From NCBI RefSeq assembly GCF_015058545.1, contig NZ_SVCB01000035.1:1-29337 (forward strand): a DNA stretch of 29,337 bases, written 5' to 3'. Each line of letters opens with the position of its first letter. Position 1 is the stretch's first letter. The notes under the pieces were generated by a model. The model saw only the letters and a list, made by a program, of their open reading frames with translations, was not told the DNA's origin and searched no databases. A program made the position numbers and the translations under genes. Shown piece after piece: positions 1 through 9,100 of this stretch. This stretch comes from Veillonella sp. Lineage in GTDB: Bacteria; Bacillota; Negativicutes; Veillonellales; Veillonellaceae.

Positions 1-216
1 AAAACGTTCTCCTCTTGGAGCGACGAAATTATTAATGCCTTAACCTTACCATATTCAAACGGCTTTACCGAGGGTTGCAACAACAAAATTAAAGTTTTAA
101 AACGTTGCTCTTTTGGGATACGGAACTTCCACTACTTCCGAAACCGGATTTTATTCATCAATGCAAGAAAAGGACACGCAACAGTTATGTCGCATGTCCT
201 TCCTCAAAGTGCATAG
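1..216 (+). CDS. ISL3-family transposase, C-terminal end (partial, starts before the window)
   Basis: Frame 1 is open from the first base to TAG at 214-216 and encodes 71 residues. The stretch SNGFTEGCNNKIKVLKR followed by RNFHYFRNRILF is the characteristic C-terminal block of ISL3-family DDE transposases (DDE_Tnp_ISL3), which includes the last catalytic-domain helix with its glutamate. The part upstream lies outside the window, so the element cannot be judged intact. About 10 bases past the stop comes a terminal inverted repeat, as expected at the right end of such an element. A hairpin (171-200) lies inside the last codons. The family call is from recall of the conserved motif and I am confident in it; whether the copy is active is unknown. 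Confidence 0.88.
   Translation, partial: KTFSSWSDEIINALTLPYSNGFTEGCNNKIKVLKRCSFGIRNFHYFRNRILFINARKGHATVMSHVLPQSA
171..200. other. Imperfect hairpin in the tail of the ISL3 transposase gene
   Basis: The arms AGGACA and TGTCCT enclose a partly paired interior (GC/GC) within the last codons of the transposase. Read on the minus strand it is followed by TTTTCTT, so it could stop transcription entering the element from the adhesin side. It could equally be part of the conserved subterminal structure of the IS. Confidence 0.4.
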
Positions 217-224
217 ACTCTTTA

Positions 225-249
225 GCGCCCCAAAATTTGACAAAGAGCC
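225..249. mobile_element. Right terminal inverted repeat of the ISL3-family element
   Basis: Read inward from 249 on the minus strand the end is GGCTCTTTGTCAAATTTTGG, which continues to about 225. It has the GG start and GC-poor TGTCAA core usual for ISL3-family ends. It lies 9 bases after the transposase stop. The 8 bases that follow (AAATTAAT) would be the target duplication. The other copy lies outside the window, so this cannot be confirmed. Confidence 0.7.
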
Positions 250-716
250 AAATTAATTTCAAAAGATAATTTTTATCGTTTTTAAGCATTTCTAATTTTA
301 TCGATTAGTTTTATAAATGTCAATCTAATTCATACTATTCCAATATTGATATTTCATTTTAGGCTCATTAAATCTAACCATTATTCAAGATGGATATTGT
401 TAACCAAAAAATTGTCTAATAAGAAAGTACAGCCTTTTTACTTTAAAAAACCGCATAACTACGCTATTCATGATTACTTTTTCATAATCTTCATGAAGAT
501 ATACATTTATCATGTCCGTGCATAGTATAATTGCAAAAATAATATGTATATTTTCCTCATTTTAGCCTTATCAAAAGTTCACTATATATTGTTCAAAATA
601 TTTTATAATTTAGTCGATAAATAATATCATCACATAAATAGACTCATTAAATAACTTCATGTTTACTTTAGGTTGTTTTTTCTTCGTTTTTACACAGAAT
701 AAGAAATTTTTCAGAT
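250..716. other. AT-rich intergenic DNA, no gene seen
   Basis: All six frames are closed by frequent stops, and no RNA gene or convincing promoter was recognised. The segment separates the IS end from the terminator of the adhesin gene. One stretch (about 353-372) closely resembles DNA upstream of the adhesin (about 10430-10448); see findings. Confidence 0.6.
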
Positions 717-755
717 AAAAAAAGAGTCGCAGCGACTAAGTCGCCACGACTCTTT
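717..755 (-). terminator. Terminator of the adhesin gene
   Basis: AAAGAGTCG (721-729) pairs with CGACTCTTT (747-755), and an inner GCGAC/GTCGC stem closes a TAA loop. On the minus strand the hairpin is followed by a run of seven T (complement of 717-723). It lies about 90 bases after the adhesin stop codon. Confidence 0.9.
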
Positions 756-844
756 AAATCTCTATTCAGTTTTTAACAAACATTCTCACCTGACATCTTG
801 ATTTGAATGTATAACCTGACTGTAATTTAACCTTCTATCTGAAA

Positions 845-1804
845 TTAGCGATTATTAATTAAGGAATTTACGAGTCTTGTTAATTCTTCAATCTTATCAT
901 TCTGATCAGCGAGACGTTCGTTTTGATCAGCTACTACTGCTTTCAAATCAGTAATTTCTTGAGCCATTACCTTCTTAGAAGGATAGTTCTGAGTTTCGCC
1001 ATCACCAACACGCAAGGTTACACCGGCGTTAATCATGTTTTCACCACCGCCTAAGGAAGTACCAACGCTGAACATGGTGTCGCCGTTTGGACGATAGAAC
1101 GCACCTAAGGCAACAGCACTTGCACCTTTGTAGTTACCTACGCCGGCAAACACTTCCCATTTAGCTTCAGGGCTGAATTCCAATGGATGTAACGCTGCGA
1201 GAGCGGCTGCACCGGCACCAACACGGTCAATACGATTATCCAACTTGTTGATTCGGTTATTCATTTGGCCCATACCGTTGTCAATGCTGCTAATAGCGCG
1301 ATCAAATTGACCTTTGTTAATCGCATCAGTTGCTTTTTCACCATCACCAACGTTATGAATTACATTACCACCCATGCTGATGTTGTTGTTTTCGATAGTA
1401 ATGTTCTTCGACGAATCTTCGTTCTTAATCGTTAAGCCGCCATTATTAATGGTCGTATTGCCTGTAGTTACAAAACCGGTATTGATAGTGTCGCCTTCGA
1501 TGGTAGTCTGTTTATCGCCGGTACCAATCTTAACGCTGTTGTTAACTTCGATAGTGTTAATATCTTTGATTTCTTTAGCCAACTTGATGTCAAAACCGGT
1601 CTTATCGCTGTTGTTTACAACGCCGATGTTTCCATCAGACAATCCACCGGTAGCGCCACCTTTGAGTTTCATTGGATCTGTATTCTTAACTGTTACTAAG
1701 CTATTTGCATCAGAGTCACTGTCGCTTTCAAATACGCGGCTGGAAGATTTAACGGCTGTATCGATGTCGTTGATTTGTTTAGAAATACTGTCAACTGCAC
1801 CTTT
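845..1804 (-). CDS. Adhesin C-terminal segment: stalk end, YadA beta-barrel anchor and coiled-coil tail
   Basis: The same frame continues after the TAA (KGAVDSISKQINDID) to the natural stop TAA at 845-847. It contains a KGGATGGLSDGNIGVV stalk motif and a helix (MNNRINKLDNRIDRVGAGAA) that would thread the pore. Four beta-strands follow, beginning with LAALHPLEFSPEAKWEVFAG, the YadA anchor (PF03895). Each subunit gives four strands of a twelve-stranded trimeric barrel. Most YadA anchors stop at the last strand, but here about 50 residues follow, including a predicted coiled coil (DLKAVVADQNERLADQNDKI). Topology puts this tail in the periplasm. A start at ATG 1672 is possible by frame but has no ribosome site. 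Confidence 0.8.
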   Translation of the reverse strand, partial: KGAVDSISKQINDIDTAVKSSSRVFESDSDSDANSLVTVKNTDPMKLKGGATGGLSDGNIGVVNNSDKTGFDIKLAKEIKDINTIEVNNSVKIGTGDKQTTIEGDTINTGFVTTGNTTINNGGLTIKNEDSSKNITIENNNISMGGNVIHNVGDGEKATDAINKGQFDRAISSIDNGMGQMNNRINKLDNRIDRVGAGAAALAALHPLEFSPEAKWEVFAGVGNYKGASAVALGAFYRPNGDTMFSVGTSLGGGENMINAGVTLRVGDGETQNYPSKKVMAQEITDLKAVVADQNERLADQNDKIEELTRLVNSLINNR

Positions 1805-4800
1805 TTACTGGCCTTCAGTAGCGGCACGGTCGGCTACATAGCCTTCACCGGTTGGATTCCAAGTAGTGTTTTCAAGACCGGTAATGTATTTACCCGTTTT
1901 AGCTGTACCATCGGTTTCAGTTCCATCAGAACCTACAACTTTTGGTGTAACTGTTTGGTTACCGATAGAAATTGCACCTTTGGTAGTATCACCAACTGTT
2001 ACCAAGCCATTATTACCGTCTACTGTAACTTTACCGTCACCGGAGCCTGCAGTAATTGTAGATTTTGTACCATCGATAGCAACTTGGTTGGAGCCACCAT
2101 CACCGGCAGTGATTGTACCGCTTGTGCCACTAATAGCTATGTTATTGCTAGCTGCATCACCCAAGGTAATTTCATCATTGAGGTTAACTTTGTTATCTTT
2201 ATCAACAGTGATGTTTTTACCGCTTACTGCCTTGTTAGCTGTAATATTTTTGTTAATGGTTTCATATACAGAATTCAACTGATCTTCGGTAGCTGCACGG
2301 CCACTTACATAACCGCCAGCTTCAGGATTCCAAGTTGTATTATCTAAACCTGTGATGTAGTTGCCTTTTTTCAAAACTACGCCATCTTTGGTAGATTTAA
2401 CATCTTGGTTAGCAATGTAGATACCTTGCCCTTCAACAGAACTACCAACACGAACGCTATTAAGATCGTTCAAGTCTTTAGCCAAGCGAACATTGAGTTT
2501 CCCGTTTTCGGAAATTACACCGATATTTCCAGTTGTTAAGTCGCCCTGAGCACCACCGATAATATCAATGGTTTGATCAAGTTTCTTATTAATAGCAGCT
2601 CCGGAATCGCCGGCAAAATTGAGACCTTTATCGATATCTTCTGTAATACCACTAACAAGACCACTTAAATCCACTTCATAGTTCTTAGCAGTATCATTCT
2701 GAGTGAATGTAATCTTCTTACTAGTTGCATCGTAAGAACCACCAGTAGTGTAGGTGTCTTTCGCTGCCACTGTATAGGTTGTCGAGCCATCATTTGCTGT
2801 AGTCGGTGTAACCGTTACATTTGTACCTTCAGCCACCGTTACTTTGTTAGCTTTCAATTGAGCCACGTTAACAGCATCCGTATCTTCCTTACCGGCTGCT
2901 ACATTGGTAATCTGACGCGTTAAGCTCTTTTCACTGTCACCTACAGAAACAGCAGCCAATGTAGAAGTCCACGCAGTACCGGACAAAGCCTTACTGCTCG
3001 GATTATATCCTGCAACCCCTTTATCAACACTTGCAACAGAACCGGAACCTAAAGCTACACCATTAGCTATCGCTACATTCGCATTATGACCAATCGCTGT
3101 TGCATCAGCCACAGTTGCTGCCATAGCACTGTCAGCAGATCCTATAATTACACCATTCGAAGCACCTGTTAAGTTTCTATTGTCCCCAAGAATGATAGTA
3201 CCGTTAGTATTAGTAACTGTATTGCCACTACCAATTACTGTAACATTATTAACATTAGTGCCCTTATTGGCAAAACCGTCAATCATATTAAGCTTACTTT
3301 CATTGCCTTCAGTACCGGTTAATGTGTTGCCTACACCGACTACTTTTGAAAGTAATGCATAATCTACAGTATTAGCTCCGCCGATGGCAAGAACAGCACC
3401 ACCACTGGTTTGTACCATACCACCTAAAGCTGTAATCATATCATCTGTATCACCGGTTGTAATTGCTTTTTGTAATGCACTTGCCAAAGGAGCAGCTGTA
3501 CTCATATCTACCGGGCGATAAGAATTAGTTACTTTATTGCCTGCACCAAAAACTAAAGCCGCATTAGCATTTTCTGTTTTATTGGCTACACCAATAACAC
3601 TGTTAGCTACACCATCAAAATCTACGCCGGATTTTGCACCGATAACATTAAATGAGCCATATGCAGAAGCTGTAGCACCTTGGAAACCGCTAGTCATACC
3701 ATTGGCGCCATTTCCATCAATGCGAGAGAAAGCCCCTGTCACAGAAGAAGCTGTGCCGTTAGCCGTTGAGCCTGCACCAGCGGCTAAGGACATACCACCT
3801 TTAGCCCCTTTATTATCATAGTTGGTAGTCTGATAGCTTCCATCATTTACACTATAATAATGAGTTGCACTTGCAGTTACTTCATTACTTGTAGCTAAAC
3901 TGCTTAAATCCACTTCATAGTTTTTTTCCGTATCGTTCTGAGTGAATTTAATCGTCTTGCTATCTGCATCATAAGTGCCGCCAGTAGTATAGGTGTCTTT
4001 CGACGCAACTGTATACGTTGTACCGCCATCATCAGCAGCAGTAGATGTAACTGTAACATTATCGCCTGCTACTACTGTTACTTTATTAGCCTTTAACTGA
4101 GCTACGTTAACCGCATCCGTATCTGCCGTACCGGCTGCTACATCTGTAATCTGACGAGTGATACCTTTAGACACATCGCCAACCGACACCGATCCTGCAG
4201 TGGACTGCCATGTATACAAAGCTTTACCTGCTTCAGCCAAAGCACTTTGCTTGCTATCTAAGTTAGCCTGAGCTGTTGCTAAATCACTTTGTGTGGATTC
4301 AAGAGCTGCTTTAATTCCTTGATACCCCGCATCCTGTTCATACGAATTATCCGGGTACATGGAAACAATTTGATTAATAGCGGTCTGGTAAGAAGCAACC
4401 TGTGTTGTTAAGTCATTTACTGTCGTTTGTGCATCAGCTACTTCTGTTTGCAAAGTTTGATACTGAGTATTAGTGCCTAAAATACTATCAGCATCAGTAA
4501 TTCGACCGGATGGATCATAGCCAACAACACCCTTATCTGTACGAGCTACAGAGTTAGCACCAAGAGCTACGCCACCTTCAATAGTGACATTAGCATTTCG
4601 ACCAACAGCTACTGCGTCACTAACAGTTGTTTCGAGTGCGGAATCTGCAGAGCCGAGAATAACATTATTATTGACACCGGTTAATGTACGATTATCACCA
4701 ATTACAACAGCTGTCGTTGTATCTTTTACAGTATTATTAGAACCAGTCACAGTTACATTGTCTACGTTAGTTGCCGTGTTATTATAACCGGTCAACGCAT

Positions 4801-6121
4801 TATTTTGACTGATGTTGCTGCTTGTACCGGTCAAGGTATTGTTTACACCAATGATAGAGGATCTACGTGTGTAATCAGCCGTATTGCCACCACCGATAGC
4901 CAAGGTCGCACCACCGCTACTGGATTTTTTAATCGTATCTTGAAGCTTATCTACCATAGCATCTACGGAATCAGCCCCACTCGTTGGCATAGAAATATCA
5001 GTAATAGAATTTGTAATCTTATTACCTGCACCAAATACTAAGGACCCATTAGAATTGTCTGTAATATTACCTAAACCAACAATTGTATTGGCAATACCTT
5101 GGTAAGACGTACCTATTGGAATACCAAAAATTTCAGATACCTTTTCATTGGATCTAATACTATTCAAGGAGCCTAATACAGTAGCACCAAAGTTTTGTGC
5201 CCCATAAGCACCGGTATTTAACCTACCGCTACCATCAAAACCACCCGTAGCAATAGAGTAAGAGCCCATCATAGTCGAGAACAATCCTTTATTATAGGTG
5301 TTCGTACCCAAAGTAGTTTGATTTACATGGAAACTGGAGTTTTTATCCGTAATTTCTCTGCCACCCATAGTACCTTTGTATACGCGGTCACCAATATCAA
5401 TCGAGCCCGTACGACCAGAAGCATTAGTACCGATAACGATAGATGTAGCTACACGGCTAGTATCTTTCGGATTGTCGTACCCACCGGCTCCTCTATTTGG
5501 CCAATTGGTAGGATCCATCCCCAATAAAGCCTCTTGTTCACCGCCACCGGTAAAGGCTTCAGCCCCTTTACCAATAACGATACTGCCATCCAAAGTAATA
5601 TTTTGTGCAACTCGAGCATCACTGCCGATTACAATACTGCCCTTACCACCGGAAAGAACATTAGTACCTAAAGCTATCCCGTTTTCATGTTCAGCTTTAG
5701 CATTCGGTCCTATAGCAATCGAGTTTGTGCCTTTGGCGCCATCATTATTCTGGTTAGCTGATAATTCAGATTTTACAGAGAAGTATTTAACCTTATTAGC
5801 CGCCAATTCAGCTGTTGTAGCAATACCAGTTACCGTAATTGGAGTACCTTCATTCTGAGTAAGGGTTAATGTATTACCACTTAAACTGGCTTCGGTAAGG
5901 TATGTATTCTTCACACCTTCTACAGTAACCTTATTATTTGCAGAATCAGTCAATGTTATAGTACCATCGGTACCTTTGTCATTATAAGAAATTGTACCAC
6001 TTGCTAAAGTCGTATTCGTGTCAGTCGAAGCAATCGTATAAGTAGTAGAACCATCATCAACCACATCAGCTGTAATTGTTACATTGTCACCTTTTTCTAA
6101 AGTTACCTTGTTAGCTTTTAA
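1805..6121 (-). CDS. Adhesin middle segment: head modules four and five and stalk, between the two nonsense codons
   Basis: This is the same frame as the upstream segment, open from the codon after TAG to TAA at 1805-1807. The sequence resumes exactly where the neck should (LKANKVTLEKGDNVTITAD), so nothing is missing. No start codon with a ribosome site is visible near its beginning; a GTG at 6064 has none. It carries two further head modules with necks near 4085-4160 and 2850-2925. It also carries paired stalk repeats with KDTYTTGGxYD and FTQNDTxKNYEVDLS, and two copies of ITGLxNTTWNP. Module four has an unusual heptad-type insert (about 4213-4465). It would be made only by readthrough or reinitiation. 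Confidence 0.75.
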   Translation of the reverse strand, partial: LKANKVTLEKGDNVTITADVVDDGSTTYTIASTDTNTTLASGTISYNDKGTDGTITLTDSANNKVTVEGVKNTYLTEASLSGNTLTLTQNEGTPITVTGIATTAELAANKVKYFSVKSELSANQNNDGAKGTNSIAIGPNAKAEHENGIALGTNVLSGGKGSIVIGSDARVAQNITLDGSIVIGKGAEAFTGGGEQEALLGMDPTNWPNRGAGGYDNPKDTSRVATSIVIGTNASGRTGSIDIGDRVYKGTMGGREITDKNSSFHVNQTTLGTNTYNKGLFSTMMGSYSIATGGFDGSGRLNTGAYGAQNFGATVLGSLNSIRSNEKVSEIFGIPIGTSYQGIANTIVGLGNITDNSNGSLVFGAGNKITNSITDISMPTSGADSVDAMVDKLQDTIKKSSSGGATLAIGGGNTADYTRRSSIIGVNNTLTGTSSNISQNNALTGYNNTATNVDNVTVTGSNNTVKDTTTAVVIGDNRTLTGVNNNVILGSADSALETTVSDAVAVGRNANVTIEGGVALGANSVARTDKGVVGYDPSGRITDADSILGTNTQYQTLQTEVADAQTTVNDLTTQVASYQTAINQIVSMYPDNSYEQDAGYQGIKAALESTQSDLATAQANLDSKQSALAEAGKALYTWQSTAGSVSVGDVSKGITRQITDVAAGTADTDAVNVAQLKANKVTVVAGDNVTVTSTAADDGGTTYTVASKDTYTTGGTYDADSKTIKFTQNDTEKNYEVDLSSLATSNEVTASATHYYSVNDGSYQTTNYDNKGAKGGMSLAAGAGSTANGTASSVTGAFSRIDGNGANGMTSGFQGATASAYGSFNVIGAKSGVDFDGVANSVIGVANKTENANAALVFGAGNKVTNSYRPVDMSTAAPLASALQKAITTGDTDDMITALGGMVQTSGGAVLAIGGANTVDYALLSKVVGVGNTLTGTEGNESKLNMIDGFANKGTNVNNVTVIGSGNTVTNTNGTIILGDNRNLTGASNGVIIGSADSAMAATVADATAIGHNANVAIANGVALGSGSVASVDKGVAGYNPSSKALSGTAWTSTLAAVSVGDSEKSLTRQITNVAAGKEDTDAVNVAQLKANKVTVAEGTNVTVTPTTANDGSTTYTVAAKDTYTTGGSYDATSKKITFTQNDTAKNYEVDLSGLVSGITEDIDKGLNFAGDSGAAINKKLDQTIDIIGGAQGDLTTGNIGVISENGKLNVRLAKDLNDLNSVRVGSSVEGQGIYIANQDVKSTKDGVVLKKGNYITGLDNTTWNPEAGGYVSGRAATEDQLNSVYETINKNITANKAVSGKNITVDKDNKVNLNDEITLGDAASNNIAISGTSGTITAGDGGSNQVAIDGTKSTITAGSGDGKVTVDGNNGLVTVGDTTKGAISIGNQTVTPKVVGSDGTETDGTAKTGKYITGLENTTWNPTGEGYVADRAATEGQ

Positions 6122-9100
6122 CTAGGCTACGTTAACCGCATCAGTGTCTTGAGTACCGGCAGCTACACCTGTGATTTGGCGAGTTGCAGTTGCTACAGCA
6201 CCATCAACGGTTGTTCCTACAGCCACAGAACCTAACGTAGATGTCCAAGTTGCACTTGCTTTTTCAGCAGCTGTCAACTCTTCACTGCTTGGATTGTAGC
6301 CTAACTGACCTTTAGTAACACTAGCAACAGAGTTAGAACCCAAAGCTACGCCATCATCTACAGTCGCATTAGCATTGTAGCCCATAACGACTACGTTATC
6401 AGCAGTTGTTGTTAAAGTAGTATCAGCCGCTGCACGGAATGTGCTATTAGTTGTTGCACTATTAGCACGACCTAAAATAATACTGTTATCAGAACCTTTT
6501 ACAGTACGATTATCGCCTAACAAAATAGTATTGTTAGATTCGGATACCGCGTTTTCATTACCTAAGTTAACGATGGATGTCGAATCACTAACGGTGTTGT
6601 TTGTACCGGTTACAGTAACATTAGTTACACCTGTTGCCTCGTTGTTAAAACCGGTTAACGCATTGTATTGAGCAACGGAATCTTCAGAGCCTTCTAAAGT
6701 ATTATTAACACCGATGAGAGCTGAAGCAAGAGTATAGTCAGCCGTATTACCGCCACCAATTGCTAATGTAGATCCACCACTATTAGCGGCCTTAATACCT
6801 TTAATCAACTCAGTTTGTATAGCTTTTGCCGATGTAAAATTAGATGCTTCCATAGATGCAATATTAGCTACAGAGTTTGTAATTTCATTACCTGCACCAA
6901 AAATTAACGAACCATTAGAATTAAAAGTTCGGTTAGCTACACCAACAACACTATTGGCCATCCCGGATTGCGTACTGGTTGCAGTTGAAGATTCGATACT
7001 ATTTAAGGAGCCTACAATGGTAGCTCCCAGGTTTTTAGATGCATTATCTTCGCCACCACCGCTAGCATAGTTACCACTAGCAATTGAATAGGCACCGACA
7101 ATCGTAGCGAAAGCACCACTGTTGTAGCTATTTGTACCTAAAGTTGTGCTGTTAACGTTAACACCGGTTGCACGGATATTGGCACTATCTACGTCAATAT
7201 CACCTAAAGCACCGCGATAGTTATGAGTACCAATCATCAAGCCACCGGTACGTACAAAGGTGTTTTCACCAATAGCAATCGCCGTAGCTACTTTCGAAGG
7301 ATCAGCGGGAATAAAACCAAAACTACCATTTGGTTTTATTGTAAAGTTATAGTCAGTTTGTCCCATTGCAAAGAGCATTTCCTGCATCCCGGTCATATTA
7401 TCAATTTGCGCATTTTGACCGATAGCAATACTTGCACTTTGGTCTACATAGTTATTAATTTTGGCCCCATTACCGATAGCAATGTCGCCACTGCCTTTAC
7501 CGCCATTACTGTCGGAAATACTTGCGCCCCTACCTATAGCAATACTATTATCAGCCGCCGTACTAGCTTTACCGATAGCAATAGAATCTGTGCCTTTTGC
7601 ACCATCATTATTGTAGTTAGTACCACTTGTTGAATTAACATGGAAGAAATGGATCTTATTGGCATTTACCGTGTTTGTTAAGCTTGTATTTACTGCATTA
7701 AGCTGTGCCACGTTAACTGCATCAGTAGCCTGAGTACCGGCTGCAACGCCTGTAATTTGACGAGTCTGAGTAGCTGCGGCATTAGTTACCGGCACGCCAA
7801 CAGAAACAGCGCCTAAAGTAGACGTCCATGTTGGAGTAGCTTTATCGGTATCAGAAACAGTAGCTCCGGTTGGAACCGTACCTACGACACCTTTGGCTAC
7901 ACTAGCCACAGAGTTAGAACCTAAAGCTACGCCATCATCAACAGTTGCATTGGCATTATGACCGACACTGACCGTATCGGATACGGTGATTTCTTTTGTT
8001 GTGTCAGCAGATCCAAGAATAACGTTATTATTAGCTCCGTTAACAGTGTAATTGTCGCCGGTGATGATGTTATTTGTAGCATTTTTTACAACATTGCGAT
8101 TACCGGTAACAATATTATAGTCAGCCGAAGTCGTATCTGACCCAATAATCTGGTTATTGGTGCCGGAAATCTGGGAAAATGTAGCATTTTTCACATAGTT
8201 ACCATCACCATTAACAGAAACATAGCTACCCATTTTTTCATAAACATCTCCCGCCGGAGTCCCCATAAACATTTGAGCCATAAGTTTCTGTTGATCTTCT
8301 GTTGTCAAAGTCTCCTGTTTATAAGAGTTATCTACAATATTCCCTTGACCTCTTACAAAGACTCCGTTTGATTCATTTACGCGGTTCGAGCCACCAATAA
8401 TCGTATCGTTCGATGCACCGGCATCTTTATCCCCTGCAATATCAGCGGATTCTGAGCCAATAATTACACTGCCTATCCCTTGTCCGGCATTTGGTGCGTT
8501 TACAACAGAAGACTCCCCGATTACTGTACTGCTTCCTCCTGCATTTGCATTAAATCCTACTGCGATAGATGTACCACCTGTTGCTTGAGAGATATGACCG
8601 ATAGCAATCGCACCATTTTGAGTTGCACTTGCACCGGTACCTATAGCTACAGCGTTAGTACCTGTTGCCCCATCATTATCATAGTTGCCTTGAGTTTCAT
8701 CACCATTTACGGAGAAGAAATGTACTGAGCTACCGCCCGAACTATTACCGGCAACAGCCATAAGCTGTGCTACGTTGACCGCATCCGTAGCATTTGTACC
8801 CGCAGCCACACCTGTAATCTGACGAGTAATATTTTTAGAAGTATCTCCAATAGAAACAGCCCCTGCAGTAGATTTCCAAGCAATAGCAGAAGACGTTGAA
8901 TTAGCTTTTGTAGATGGATCATAGCCCTGCTGTCCTAAAACAGTTGATGCCACAGAACCAGTACCTAATGCTACACCACCGGTAGCAGAAGTCTTACTAT
9001 TATGACCAATTGCAACTGCATCAGATACAGTTGTTTCAATTTCGCTGTCAGCCGTACCTAAAATAATATTATTAGATGCATCAGTAAGTTTTTGCTTATT

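Noticed and set aside
1374..5858. Several plus-strand open frames of 60-190 codons opposite the adhesin
   Set aside because: They are antisense shadows of a repetitive coding sequence, with no ribosome sites and biased residue content (Val/Pro/Thr/Leu or Cys/Asn/Ile).
2850..8835. Regularly spaced repeats as a possible CRISPR array
   Set aside because: Repeats are protein-coding modules of 1-2 kb with diverged copies, not short identical repeats with unique spacers.
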